Below are positions 16,849 through 25,607 of a DNA stretch of 46,376 nt, piece by piece. The stretch is from assembly GCA_004102805.1 (NCBI GenBank), contig SCEG01000023.1, forward strand, positions 1 to 46,376, given 5' to 3'. The notes beneath the pieces are model-generated. The model was not told where the DNA came from, searched no databases, and worked only from the letters and a program-made list of their open reading frames with translations. The position numbers and the translations under genes are program-made. The stretch's first letter is position 1; each line of letters starts with the position of its first letter. The DNA is from Muribaculaceae bacterium Isolate-002 (NCI). Lineage in GTDB: Bacteria; Bacteroidota; Bacteroidia; Bacteroidales; Muribaculaceae.

Positions 16849-18036
16849 TTATTCGACATACAGAACCAGGCCTTTGAGATATTCACCTTCGGGATGGTAG
16901 ATATTGACCGGATGGTCGGCCGGCTGGGTAAGCTGCTTGATTATGCGCACGCGGCGGCCGGACTGTGCGGCTGCAGAGAACACCGCAAGCCTGAACTGCT
17001 CGCGGCTTACAGCCTGCGAGCATGAGAATGTGAACAGTATGCCTCCGGGAGCGATTTTTTCAAACGCCTTTGCGTTGAGACGCTGGTATCCGCGCAAGGC
17101 ATTGCGCAGTGCCGAGCGATGTTTTGCGAATGCGGGCGGGTCAAGTATTATGAGGTCATGCTCTCCGGCCTTCATGCTGTCGAGATATTTGAAAGCGTCT
17201 TCGGCAAGGGCTTCATGACGGTTGTCATCAGGGAAATTAAGACTGATATTGGCCGAAGTGAGTGCAATCGCCTTTGCCGACGAGTCGACGGATACCACCC
17301 GGCGCGCACCGCCACGCATGGCATAGACCGAAAATCCGCCCGTATAACAGAACATGTTGAGCACCGAACGCCGGTCAGAGAAACTCTCAAGCAGCGCACG
17401 GTTGTCACGCTGGTCGACAAAAAAACCTGTTTTTTGTCCTTTGAGCCAGTCGATATGGAAATGCAGGCCGTTTTCGGTGGCGATATTAGTATCGAAGCCT
17501 CCGACAAGATATTCGTTGACCGGGTCGAGACGCGCTTTATAGGGCAACGTGGTCTCTGACTTATAATAAACATTGGCGATTTCAAGAGACTCGAGCTCGG
17601 TGAGCGCCATCGCAATTATGTCGCGGCAATAATGCATGCCGGGACTGTGAGCCTGCAAGACGGCGGTCTTTCCATACACATCGACGACCAGACCCGGCAG
17701 AAAATCGCCCTCGCCATGCACCAGACGATAGGCATCGTTGTCGGCACGGTCAAGTTTCAGAGCCTGACGGAGCGCCAACGCTTCCTTAAGCCTGCGGGCA
17801 AAGAATGATTTGTCGATTTCCGTATCAGCGAAGTCGAGTATGCGTACGGCTATACTTCCTATCTGATAATGTCCCACGCCGATGAAGCGGCCGTCAGAGG
17901 CCACAACCGACACGACATCGCCCTCCTCCACTCCCGGAGGCACGGAAGCGATAGCGCCTGAGAACACCCAGGGGTGAAACCGGTCGAGCGATTCCTCTTT
18001 TCCGCGGCGCAATATAAATTCCGCCCGTTTTTTCAT
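16849..18036 (-). CDS. Class I SAM-dependent rRNA methyltransferase, RlmI/RlmK-like (PUA + EEHEE + Rossmann)
   Basis: Likely a 23S rRNA cytosine-C5 methyltransferase of the RlmI family. An N-terminal PUA domain (ILRRGKEESLDRFHPWVFSGAI) is followed by an intermediate domain. The SAM-binding Rossmann fold has GQKTGFFVDQRDNR, VLNMFCYTGGFSVYAMRGGA and VVSVDSSAKAI, then LIILDPPAFAKHRSA. The catalytic cysteine is likely in FTFSCSQAVSREQF. About 395 residues, normal for the family. Starts at 18036 (MKKRAEF) and 18051 (MELNVM) are both possible; the former begins closer to the PUA domain. Same strand as rseP upstream, 70 bp away. Confidence 0.88.
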   Translation of the reverse strand: MKKRAEFILRRGKEESLDRFHPWVFSGAIASVPPGVEEGDVVSVVASDGRFIGVGHYQIGSIAVRILDFADTEIDKSFFARRLKEALALRQALKLDRADNDAYRLVHGEGDFLPGLVVDVYGKTAVLQAHSPGMHYCRDIIAMALTELESLEIANVYYKSETTLPYKARLDPVNEYLVGGFDTNIATENGLHFHIDWLKGQKTGFFVDQRDNRALLESFSDRRSVLNMFCYTGGFSVYAMRGGARRVVSVDSSAKAIALTSANISLNFPDDNRHEALAEDAFKYLDSMKAGEHDLIILDPPAFAKHRSALRNALRGYQRLNAKAFEKIAPGGILFTFSCSQAVSREQFRLAVFSAAAQSGRRVRIIKQLTQPADHPVNIYHPEGEYLKGLVLYVE

Positions 18037-18106
18037 AACATTCAATTCCATATATATATCGTATCCGGATATGACTCCGGAGTGTTTAGTTCGTATACGT
18101 TACTTG

Positions 18107-19465
18107 TCACTTGAAGATAAACCTGTAGATATCGTTGCCGTTGGCATAGAGCAGCAGAGCCAGAAGGAAGAACATGCCGCATATCTGTGCGCGCTCAAGA
18201 AATTTTTCCGAAGGCTTGCGGTGCGTTACAATCTCCCACAGCACGAACAGCACGTGACCGCCGTCGAGTGCCGGAATGGGCAGGATGTTCATGAACGCAA
18301 GAATAATCGACAGGAATGCCGCCATTTCCCAGAATGTGCGCCAGTCCCATTTTGGCGGGAAAAGACTTCCGATAGCGCCAAATCCTCCGATCTGTGATGC
18401 TCCCGATTTTGTGAAAAGCAGCTTTAGCGACTTGACATAAGTGACAAGCTGATTTGCTCCATCGGAAATGCCTTTGGGTATCGCGGCGAAGAAATTATAT
18501 TTTATAATTTCAGTCTCATATATTTCCTGATGCGATTTCAATCCAAAGCCGAGTTTGCCGTCTTCGGGAGTGGCGTTTAGCACGATTTCCTTTCCGTCGC
18601 GCACTACAGTCACCGGTACTTCCTTTCCTGACTTTGCGACAAGCTCTTTGGACAGCTCGGTAAACGAAGGGGTCGGCACTCCGTCGACGGCTATGATCCG
18701 GTCATCTTCCTGCAGACCGGCTTTTGCAGCGGGGGAGCCTGCGCTAACCTGCTTGACGAATACCGGCAGACGATATTCAAAGAAGCCATGTTCGAGAGTG
18801 GCGGCGAACCCGTCGGGATTGCGCACCACGGTGTCACGACCGTCGCGCCGCAGAGTCACCTCTCCGGCCATAGCCACAGTCAGCACATTGTCGCGGTCTT
18901 TGGCTTCGACAGGCTTGCCGTCGGCGAGAAGTATGATGTCGCCGTCCTTGTAACCGGCTTTGTGAGCCTCTTCGCTGAAGTCCATGCCCGCGTAAGCGTT
19001 TTCGTAGGGGATAGACCGATCGCCCCAATACCACGCGATGCCGATATATATGAGACATGCGAGGATAAAATTGAACAGGACACCGCCTACCATAACCAGC
19101 AGACGCTGATGGGCGGGACGCGAGCGGAATTCGTCGGGTCGGGCCGGCTGCGCCATCTGCTCCTTATCCATCGATTCGTCAATCATACCGGCTATTTTGC
19201 AGTAACCGCCCAGAGGCACCCATCCGATGCCGTATTCGGTGTCGCGCCAGGAAGTTTTGTCCTGACCGTTTTTATTTTTCTTGCGTCGGGCCGGCGGTTT
19301 CGGTTTCCATTTCACCAACGAAAACCAGGGGTTGAAGAAAAGATAGAATTTTTCGACACGAATGCCGAACACGCGTGCGAAGAAGTAATGTCCGAACTCA
19401 TGCACAATTACCAGCAAAGCGAGCGCCAGAACCAATTGTGCGGCTTTAATCAAAAATGTTTCCAA
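18107..19465 (-). CDS. rseP: Site-2 metalloprotease RseP (M50 family)
   Basis: Intramembrane zinc protease that cleaves anti-sigma factors or signal-peptide remnants in the inner membrane. The first transmembrane helix holds the zinc motif VHEFGH (His22, Glu23, His26); the third zinc ligand lies in NILPIPALDGGH (Asp401). Two PDZ-type regions lie between (about residues 120-310), including VSAGSPAAKAGLQEDDRIIAVDG. 452 residues. It is preceded by dxr on the same strand 62 bp away, a pairing common in Bacteroidetes and suggesting an operon. Confidence 0.95.
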   Translation of the reverse strand: METFLIKAAQLVLALALLVIVHEFGHYFFARVFGIRVEKFYLFFNPWFSLVKWKPKPPARRKKNKNGQDKTSWRDTEYGIGWVPLGGYCKIAGMIDESMDKEQMAQPARPDEFRSRPAHQRLLVMVGGVLFNFILACLIYIGIAWYWGDRSIPYENAYAGMDFSEEAHKAGYKDGDIILLADGKPVEAKDRDNVLTVAMAGEVTLRRDGRDTVVRNPDGFAATLEHGFFEYRLPVFVKQVSAGSPAAKAGLQEDDRIIAVDGVPTPSFTELSKELVAKSGKEVPVTVVRDGKEIVLNATPEDGKLGFGLKSHQEIYETEIIKYNFFAAIPKGISDGANQLVTYVKSLKLLFTKSGASQIGGFGAIGSLFPPKWDWRTFWEMAAFLSIILAFMNILPIPALDGGHVLFVLWEIVTHRKPSEKFLERAQICGMFFLLALLLYANGNDIYRFIFK

Positions 19466-19527
19466 TGGGATATTGCTTTATAAATAACTTTGTTTGATTT
19501 GTGATTTTGCGTGAAACCAGGAGAGAG

Positions 19528-20706
19528 TCACCCTCGGCTGCCTCTGATTTTTGCGACCGCTTCGTGAGCCTTGCGCCGAGCCTCGTCGTTGGTCGACACA
19601 TAGTCATCGTAATCGGGCACGGCGATGTATCCGACTCCGGAAAGAGTGTCTTCAATCAGACGGTAAATATCCGTAAACGATATATGCCCCTGCAGGAATG
19701 CCGCCACAGCCACCTCATTGGCAGCATTGATGACACACGCCGTGTTGCCGCCCTTGTCGAGCGCGTAGTGCCCGAGCCCTATTGCCGGGAAACGGTTGCT
19801 GTCGGGAGCTTCGAAAGTGAGCTGAGAGCAGCGTTCAAGTGTGAGCGGGGCGTCGGATGTGGCCAGACGCGTGGCGTCACCGAGGGCGTAACGGATTGGA
19901 AGCCGCATGTCAGGGACGCCGAGCTGGGCTTTTACCGAGCCGTCGATAAATTCGACCATCGAGTGGACAATCGACTGCGGGTGAACCACCGGCGTTATCT
20001 TGTCGCCCGGTATGTCAAAGAGCCATCGCGCTTCGATAATCTCAAACGCCTTGTTCATCATTGTCGCAGAGTCGACGGTAATCTTCGAGCCCATGCTCCA
20101 GTTGGGATGGTTGAGAGCGTCGGCCACAGTGGCCTGTGCAATCTGTTCGGCGGTGAAATTGCGGAAAGGGCCGCCCGAGGCGGTTATAATGAGACGTCGC
20201 ACGTCAGAGATCCGCTCTCCGGCCAGACACTGATGGATTGCGGAATGCTCGGAGTCGACAGGCAACATACGTGAAGGCGAACGACGCAGCGCAGCCGTGA
20301 CAATATCGCCGGCCACGACGAGGGTCTCCTTGTTGGCAAGCGCTATATCCTTTCCGGCAGCGATGGCACGAAGTGTGGGTGCAAGCCCGCTGTAGCCGAC
20401 TGTGGCGGTGACAACGCAGTCAAACGTGTCGCGCTCCATGGCATCGGCTATGGCATCGCTTCCGCAAGCCGTAGCCACGCCGAGCGGCTCGAGAGCCTCT
20501 TTCAGTTTCCAGTATTTTGATGTGTCAGCGATAACAGCCAGCGACGGGCGCCATTTCACAGCCTGCTGTATGAGAGTATCCACCTTGCTTCCGGCTATGA
20601 GCATGTCGACTTTAAACCGGTCGGGATAGTGGGATATGACGTCAAGAGTCTGCGTGCCGATAGAGCCCGTGGAGCCGAGTATCGCAATACGTTTTATCTG
20701 TTTCAT
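19528..20706 (-). CDS. dxr: 1-deoxy-D-xylulose-5-phosphate reductoisomerase
   Basis: NADPH-dependent enzyme that makes 2-C-methyl-D-erythritol 4-phosphate, the committed step of MEP isoprenoid synthesis. The NADPH-binding start is IAILGSTGSIGTQTLDVI (residues about 6-23). ALANKETLVVAG and VDSEHSAIHQCL follow (metal- and substrate-site Asp and Glu), then TASGGPFR and HPNWSMGSKITVDSATMMNKAFE. 392 residues, normal. The frame is open to 20739, but that ATG falls at the -7 box at 20744-20751; 20706 (MKQIKRI) gives a leader of about 35 nt. First gene of a dxr-rseP-rlmI-DPP III minus-strand run. Confidence 0.96.
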   Translation of the reverse strand: MKQIKRIAILGSTGSIGTQTLDVISHYPDRFKVDMLIAGSKVDTLIQQAVKWRPSLAVIADTSKYWKLKEALEPLGVATACGSDAIADAMERDTFDCVVTATVGYSGLAPTLRAIAAGKDIALANKETLVVAGDIVTAALRRSPSRMLPVDSEHSAIHQCLAGERISDVRRLIITASGGPFRNFTAEQIAQATVADALNHPNWSMGSKITVDSATMMNKAFEIIEARWLFDIPGDKITPVVHPQSIVHSMVEFIDGSVKAQLGVPDMRLPIRYALGDATRLATSDAPLTLERCSQLTFEAPDSNRFPAIGLGHYALDKGGNTACVINAANEVAVAAFLQGHISFTDIYRLIEDTLSGVGYIAVPDYDDYVSTNDEARRKAHEAVAKIRGSRG

Positions 20707-20743
20707 TGCAAGAGAAAAAATGTTTACACTATTTTTCAACTTA

Positions 20744-20775
20744 CAAATTTAACACTTTTACTGCAATTCCAACAA
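20744..20775 (-). promoter_or_regulatory. Promoter of dxr
   Basis: Read on the minus strand: TTG (20773-20775), a 21-bp spacer, then TAAATTTG (20744-20751). It is about 38 nt upstream of the dxr ATG. Confidence 0.65.
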
Positions 20776-20900
20776 TTAAATAATGCAAAATCTGCGATGA
20801 ATGACCGAGCGGCGGAAAATGCTCTCAGCAAGCCGGCGAACTGCGTTTTTAACACTTGTTGTATATAGCTGATTATCAACGGAAGCTGGTCGGTTAACAC

Positions 20901-20908
20901 TAATTTTG
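20901..20908 (+). promoter_or_regulatory. -7 box upstream of small outer-membrane protein gene
   Basis: TAATTTTG matches TAnnTTTG, about 70 nt before the ATG at 20979. No clear -33 element. The divergent gap 20707-20978 otherwise shows only the dxr promoter. Confidence 0.4.
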
Positions 20909-20978
20909 CATTTATGTGAAAAACCTTTTAAGGGTGTGAAGTTGTTATAAGACAAACATTAACCAAATTAATAAGATT

Positions 20979-21503
20979 ATGAAAAAATTTTTACTCGCTA
21001 TGCTTGCAGTTATGGCGCTTGCCGTGCCTGCGAAAGCCCAGAAGGCAGAACTTACATTTTCATACGGCGGATATACGCTGATGGATGCATGCGACTACCA
21101 TGACGGATGGAAACATGTCAACAATGCGTGGGGTGCTGTTAATTTCGGAGTTAATTTCAAGGTTGCGCCCAAATTCTGGTTTGGACCGTCGTATACATTC
21201 TCTAGTGCCACAACAAAAGGCGGACCGGATCATTCGTCGGTTGCATATCACGTGATAATGCTTAACGGCCGCTATGAATATTACCGTAACAGAATAGTGA
21301 AACTTTATGCCCATCTGGGCATAGGCGCCGACATATCACACATGATGCCGAAGAATGACGATGCATATAACAAGGGGTATTTCGCAATGCAGCTGACGCC
21401 ATTAGGTGTGGACGTGGATATTACGCGCGACTTCGCATTGTTCGGAGAGGCCGGATTCGGTGCGCAGGGACTTATTCAGGTCGGATTTAAAATCAAATTA
21501 TAG
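20979..21503 (+). CDS. Small outer-membrane beta-barrel protein
   Basis: 174-residue protein with a clear signal peptide (MKKFLLAMLAVMALAVPAKA, then QKAEL). The mature part alternates hydrophobic and polar residues with aromatic girdles (FWFGPSYTFSSAT, YYRNRIVKLYAHLGIGADI, FALFGEAGFGAQGLIQVGF) and ends in a hydrophobic strand, GFKIKL, as 8-stranded barrels of the OMP_b-brl type do. Function unknown. It has its own -7 box and a strong terminator, so it is monocistronic. Confidence 0.8.
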   Translation: MKKFLLAMLAVMALAVPAKAQKAELTFSYGGYTLMDACDYHDGWKHVNNAWGAVNFGVNFKVAPKFWFGPSYTFSSATTKGGPDHSSVAYHVIMLNGRYEYYRNRIVKLYAHLGIGADISHMMPKNDDAYNKGYFAMQLTPLGVDVDITRDFALFGEAGFGAQGLIQVGFKIKL

Positions 21504-21533
21504 ACAAAACACAAATAATCTGCCAGCAACGGA

Positions 21534-21573
21534 GGTGGAGAATACATGATTGTGTTCTCCACCTTCTTTCTTT
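21534..21573 (+). terminator. Intrinsic terminator after the beta-barrel gene
   Basis: GGTGGAGAA (21534-21542) pairs perfectly with TTCTCCACC (21555-21563), followed by the T-rich TTCTTTCTTTT. Confidence 0.85.
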
Positions 21574-21607
21574 TATTTTCGGCAGAATGCTGTAACTTTT
21601 TCGCACA

Positions 21608-21636
21608 TTGCTTACGGAGGATTTTTTGTATCTTTG
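21608..21636 (+). promoter_or_regulatory. Promoter of the fecBCD-type operon
   Basis: TTG at 21608-21610, an 18-bp spacer, TATCTTTG at 21629-21636. The leader is about 30 nt, too short for a cobalamin riboswitch, and no Fur-like dyad is obvious. Confidence 0.6.
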
Positions 21637-21670
21637 CACCACAGGAACAAAACCATCAACCGAAACTATT

Positions 21671-22783
21671 ATGACAAAGACAGGAATGGCCCGAATGTCT
21701 GCAATGCTGATATCGATAATGCTTTCAGCCGTGGCGATATCGTCGTGCGGAAGAAAAGAGAGTCAGACGGCGGGCGCAAACGAGATATACAAGCCGGAGT
21801 ATGCCGGCGGTTTTGAAATCGTATGCGGCGATGACTCCGTGGCGACGCTGATAATTAAAAATCCGTGGCAGGGAGCTGACAGTGTCACGATGAGCTACCG
21901 CGTGGAGAAGCCTGCGGAGAGGATTGTGGCTATGTCGTCGACTTTCACCGCCATGCTCGAGGGTCTGGGTGCGACCGACAGGATTGTTGGTGTGTCAGGA
22001 CTCGGTTTCATATCGAGCGATGCTCTGTGGAGCCGCGGCGACAAGGTGGCCGATGTGGGTTATGACAGCAATATCGATTTTGAGAAAATCGTCATGCTCA
22101 ACCCGGATGTGGTGCTGCTGTATGGAGTCAACGGTCCGAACGTGATAGAGGCGAAACTCAAGGAACTGGGGATACCGTATGTCTATATCGGGGACTATCT
22201 CGAGGAATCGCCGCTTGGAAAAACGGAATGGGTGGCAGCCATCGGTGAAATAATCGGGAAACGAGAGGAAGCGATTGCGCTTTTCGACAGCATTGCCGGA
22301 CGATATAATGCGCTTAAGAGCCATTACAGTTCAATTGCCGACAAGCCCGGTGTGATGGTCAACGCGCCCTACGGCGACAGTTGGTGGATGCCGTCAACGA
22401 GCAATTATATGTCGCAACTTATCGCAGATGCCGGCGGTGATTATATCTATAAGGAGAATACCGGCAACCGGTCAAAGAACATTGACATCGAGGAGGCCTA
22501 CATGCTTGCGGCAGAGGCCGATGTGTGGATTAATCCCGGACAGGTGTCATCGGAAACGCAACTCAAAGCTCTGGCGCCGCGGTTTACCGACACGAAGCCT
22601 TTTGTCAATGGCCGTGTCTACAACAATAACCGCCGCAGTTCGCCCGGGGGCGGAAATGATTTCTATGAGTCGGGGGTCATGCATCCCGATGTTGTGCTTC
22701 AAGACCTGATAAAAGTGTTTCACCCGGATTCGCTCGACGGATATGAGACCGTGTATTATCAATGCCTGATGCACAATTCTTAG
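21671..22783 (+). CDS. ABC transporter substrate-binding lipoprotein (PF01497 type: siderophore/heme/cobalamin)
   Basis: Binding protein of an iron-complex or corrinoid importer. An N-terminal lipoprotein signal ends at a lipobox-like AISSC (Cys about residue 28), so it is membrane-anchored. The BtuF/FhuD-like fold shows PAERIVAMSSTFTAMLEGLGATDRIVGVSG, VADVGYDSNIDFEKIVMLNPDVVL (two conserved segments of lobe 1) and IGEIIGKREEAIALFDSIAGRY (the connecting long helix). The lobe-2 part includes AEADVWINPG. The start at 21671 is chosen because it follows the promoter and begins the signal sequence; 21608 in frame lies in the promoter. First gene of a three-gene operon. The ligand cannot be told from sequence. 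Confidence 0.87.
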   Translation: MTKTGMARMSAMLISIMLSAVAISSCGRKESQTAGANEIYKPEYAGGFEIVCGDDSVATLIIKNPWQGADSVTMSYRVEKPAERIVAMSSTFTAMLEGLGATDRIVGVSGLGFISSDALWSRGDKVADVGYDSNIDFEKIVMLNPDVVLLYGVNGPNVIEAKLKELGIPYVYIGDYLEESPLGKTEWVAAIGEIIGKREEAIALFDSIAGRYNALKSHYSSIADKPGVMVNAPYGDSWWMPSTSNYMSQLIADAGGDYIYKENTGNRSKNIDIEEAYMLAAEADVWINPGQVSSETQLKALAPRFTDTKPFVNGRVYNNNRRSSPGGGNDFYESGVMHPDVVLQDLIKVFHPDSLDGYETVYYQCLMHNS

Positions 22784-22827
22784 AATATTCTTTTAATTAT
22801 TCAGTTATTTCTTTTAGACTATTTACA

Positions 22828-23832
22828 ATGAAGGGGCGGACCACCATAATGTTTATCACGCTTGCAACGCTCAGTGCGCTGCTTCTGCTCGTCGATATAG
22901 GGGCAGGCTCCGTGAAGCTCAGTATCGGGGAGGTGGCTGACGCGCTGACAGGCCGCTGCGACAATCCGGCAATCAGCAAGATTGTGATTGACATCAGGCT
23001 TACGAAGGGGATTGTTGCGATGATTGCGGGGATTGCGCTGTCGGTGAGCGGCCTGCAGATGCAGACACTGTTTCGCAATCCGCTTGCCGGGCCATACGTG
23101 CTTGGGGTGAGCTCGGGCGCATCATTGGCTGTGGCGCTTTTCATATTGGGCGCTCCGCTTGCGGGAGGGGTGACAGGCACGGCGGCCTCGATAGGCATGA
23201 CAGGTGCGGCTCTTGCGGGTTCGGGAATTGTGCTTGCCCTTATAGCATTGGCAGGAAGGCGCATCAAGGATATCATGGTGGTGCTGATACTTGGCATGAT
23301 GATATCGTCTGGGATAAGTGCGATAGTGCAGATATTGCAGTATATGAGCAGCGACGAGGCATTGAAGTCGTTTGTGATATGGACGATGGGTTCGCTGGGC
23401 AATGTCACCGGTGAGCAACTGCCGGTGTTTGCCGGCACTATATCGGCAGGACTTGTGCTTGCCGTGGCCACAATAAAGCCCCTTAATCTGCTGTTGCTTG
23501 GCGAGGAGTATGCGGTGACTATGGGATATGACCGGCGCCGCAGCCGCACGATGGTGCTTGTGTCGACGGCGTTGCTTGCCGGAGGAGTCACTGCATTCTG
23601 CGGGCCGATAGGATTTATAGGACTCGCACTGCCACATGTGGCAAGAATGATATTCAAAACAGCCGACCACCGGATACTGATACCGGGAGCGGCGCTTACC
23701 GGCACTACGGTCATGCTCGGGTGCGACATCGTGTCGAAGCTTTTTGTGGTACCCATCAATGCTGTCACCGCCTTGGCCGGTATTCCGATAGTGGTATGGG
23801 TTGTATTCAGAAACAGACAGATCGCAGTATGA
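22828..23832 (+). CDS. FecCD-type ABC transporter permease
   Basis: Inner-membrane permease of the BtuC/FecCD family, about 334 residues with some nine or ten hydrophobic segments. Characteristic stretches are RLTKGIVAMIAGIALSVSGLQMQTLFRNPLAGPYVLGVSSGASL (residues about 51-94), WTMGSLGNV, and CGPIGFIGLALPHVARM, which carries the loop that docks the ATPase. The frame runs upstream to 22762 inside the preceding gene; 22828 is chosen as the first ATG after that gene's stop. It overlaps the ATPase gene by 4 nt. Confidence 0.93.
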   Translation: MKGRTTIMFITLATLSALLLLVDIGAGSVKLSIGEVADALTGRCDNPAISKIVIDIRLTKGIVAMIAGIALSVSGLQMQTLFRNPLAGPYVLGVSSGASLAVALFILGAPLAGGVTGTAASIGMTGAALAGSGIVLALIALAGRRIKDIMVVLILGMMISSGISAIVQILQYMSSDEALKSFVIWTMGSLGNVTGEQLPVFAGTISAGLVLAVATIKPLNLLLLGEEYAVTMGYDRRRSRTMVLVSTALLAGGVTAFCGPIGFIGLALPHVARMIFKTADHRILIPGAALTGTTVMLGCDIVSKLFVVPINAVTALAGIPIVVWVVFRNRQIAV

Positions 23833-24545
23833 TAGAACTAAGGAATGTAAGCACGGGATATGGCAGCCGTGAGCTCGTGAAGAATGCCGACGCGCTGTTT
23901 GCGCCTTCGACGCTGACAGCCCTGACAGGCCGTAACGGTTCGGGAAAGTCGACGTTGCTGCGTGCGATAGCAGGGCTCGGCAAAATCACGTCGGGCGATA
24001 TTGTCGTTGACGGCAAGACGCGTTTTTCATCGGCGTCCGAGCGGGCAAGGTCGATTGCGTTTGTCAATACACAGAGGGTCAGGATTGCCAATATGAGATG
24101 CTGCGATCTGGTGGGGCTCGGACGTGCGCCCTACACTGACTGGGCCGGACGGCTAAGCGACTATGACAAAGATATAGTCGACAGGGCTCTCGCCATTGTC
24201 GGGATGAGCGACTACAGTTCACGCAGTCTCGACACCATGAGCGACGGCGAGTGTCAGCGTGTCATGATCGCACGTGCTCTCGCTCAGGACACCCCCAATA
24301 TATTGCTTGACGAACCGACTTCATTTCTTGATTTGCCAAACCGTTACCAACTCATGGAACTGCTTGGCAAACTTGCTCACGAGCAAGAAAAAACAATACT
24401 GCTGTCGACCCACGAACTTGACATTGCGCTTGCCTGCGCCGACAATATCGCGCTGATTGACACTCCTGCGCTGAAAGTGCTTCCGGCTTCGGAGCAAAGC
24501 ACACGGCAAACGGTGGCGGAGTGTTTCGGCATCGGCCGATTGTGA
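23829..24545 (+). CDS. FecE/BtuD-type ABC transporter ATPase
   Basis: Cytoplasmic ATPase of the importer. Walker A is TGRNGSGKST (about residues 33-42), the ABC signature is MSDGECQRVMIARALAQD (variant of LSGGE), Walker B is NILLDEPTSFLD, and the switch His is in STHELDIAL. About 238 residues, short but complete. The start at 23829 overlaps the permease stop (ATGA), so it is translationally coupled. The signature LSGGQ is changed to MSDGE, seen in other Bacteroidetes members of this class. No TonB-dependent receptor is adjacent. Confidence 0.93.
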   Translation: MIELRNVSTGYGSRELVKNADALFAPSTLTALTGRNGSGKSTLLRAIAGLGKITSGDIVVDGKTRFSSASERARSIAFVNTQRVRIANMRCCDLVGLGRAPYTDWAGRLSDYDKDIVDRALAIVGMSDYSSRSLDTMSDGECQRVMIARALAQDTPNILLDEPTSFLDLPNRYQLMELLGKLAHEQEKTILLSTHELDIALACADNIALIDTPALKVLPASEQSTRQTVAECFGIGRL

Positions 24546-24559
24546 AAAGGGGATTGCTT

Positions 24560-25504
24560 TCAGCGGAGCGAAAAGATGTTGCGCCAGAGCGAGCGGACGG
24601 GGGTCACGAGCGGGCGGAACTGCTCTTTGTCGCCGGGTATAAAGATATTGAGGCCGTGGCGATGACATTTGATATCCATTATGTCGTCAAGAATCATCGG
24701 TTCGCCGTCGATATGCGCGGGGCCCTCGTTCGGGCGATAGATTACGGCTGCCGGGGCACGGAGCGAATGTATCAGTGTGTTTGAGTCGATGTAGCCTGTG
24801 AAAAGGTCCATGCCTACCATAGCGGTGTCAATCGGCGAGCCCTGATGTATGATTATTATGTCAAGGAGACCGTCGGTAATCGAGGCCTTGGGCGCGATAT
24901 AGGCATTGTTGCCGTATTGCGACGCGTTGCAGCAGGCCACCACAAAGGCTCGTTCTGTCAAAATCTTGCCGTTGGCCGAGATTGTATACGTGTCAGGCTG
25001 ATAGCGGAGATATTGCGTGAGAGCGCTCTTAAGGTATGTGAAGAGCCCTCTGCGGCTCTGTTTGGCGAAACTGTGTGACACCGCGGCGTCGAAACCGACT
25101 CCGAATGTGCAGAAAAACGGGAGATTGTTGACCGTGCCGTAGTCGCATCTGGCCACTATGCCCCGCGCCACGACATCGAGGGCTGCATCGACGCTGACAG
25201 GGATACCGATATGACGTGCGAGCCCGTTGCCTGAGCCGGAGGGTATTATTCCGAAAGTGATTTCAGAACCGCATAGAGCCTGTGCCGTCTCGTTGACAGT
25301 GCCGTCGCCGCCGGCAGCCAGCACCACATCGTAGCCTTTGTCGACAGCTTCTGATGCGAGACGAGTGGCGTCGCCACGACAGGTCGTGAAGCGGACATCG
25401 AGGTCGTAGCCGGCTTTAGACATGGCTTTTTCAACCTTAACGTCGAGCCCTGTCTTTTTCGCCGTACCCGATATCGGGTTTATTATGAGCATTGCCTGAG
25501 CCAT
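24560..25504 (-). CDS. Diacylglycerol/lipid kinase (YegS/BmrU family)
   Basis: Soluble or peripheral kinase that phosphorylates diacylglycerol or a related lipid. The N-terminal DAGK catalytic domain begins MAQAMLIINPISGTAKK and carries VLAAGGDGTVNETAQAL (nucleotide-binding GGDGTxNE, about residues 60-67). IPSGSGNGLARHIGIP and FGVGFDAAVSH (conserved acidic residue of the active site) follow. A C-terminal beta-rich domain includes HIDGEP. 314 residues, usual for the family. The frame extends upstream to 25768 across the divergent promoter region; 25504 is chosen for the family N-terminus and the promoter position. In a sphingolipid-making bacterium the lipid could also be a sphingoid base or ceramide, but nothing here decides that. 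Confidence 0.87.
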   Translation of the reverse strand: MAQAMLIINPISGTAKKTGLDVKVEKAMSKAGYDLDVRFTTCRGDATRLASEAVDKGYDVVLAAGGDGTVNETAQALCGSEITFGIIPSGSGNGLARHIGIPVSVDAALDVVARGIVARCDYGTVNNLPFFCTFGVGFDAAVSHSFAKQSRRGLFTYLKSALTQYLRYQPDTYTISANGKILTERAFVVACCNASQYGNNAYIAPKASITDGLLDIIIIHQGSPIDTAMVGMDLFTGYIDSNTLIHSLRAPAAVIYRPNEGPAHIDGEPMILDDIMDIKCHRHGLNIFIPGDKEQFRPLVTPVRSLWRNIFSLR

Positions 25505-25546
25505 AGTAAGAAACTGCCAAAAATTATTACATATACTTACACTCCA

Positions 25547-25577
25547 CAAAAATACGGAAAATATGACAAAAAAACAA
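25547..25577 (-). promoter_or_regulatory. Promoter of the lipid kinase gene
   Basis: Minus strand: TTG (25575-25577), a 20-bp spacer, then TATTTTTG (25547-25554), about 42 nt before the ATG at 25504. No matching plus-strand promoter for porT was recognised in this gap. Confidence 0.65.
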
Positions 25578-25607
25578 TAAAAATGGAAACATCTCGTTAA
25601 ATAGGAT

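Noticed and set aside
21504..21670. Cobalamin riboswitch before the FecBCD-type operon
   Set aside because: The space is taken by a terminator and a promoter with about 30 nt of leader; no riboswitch core fits.
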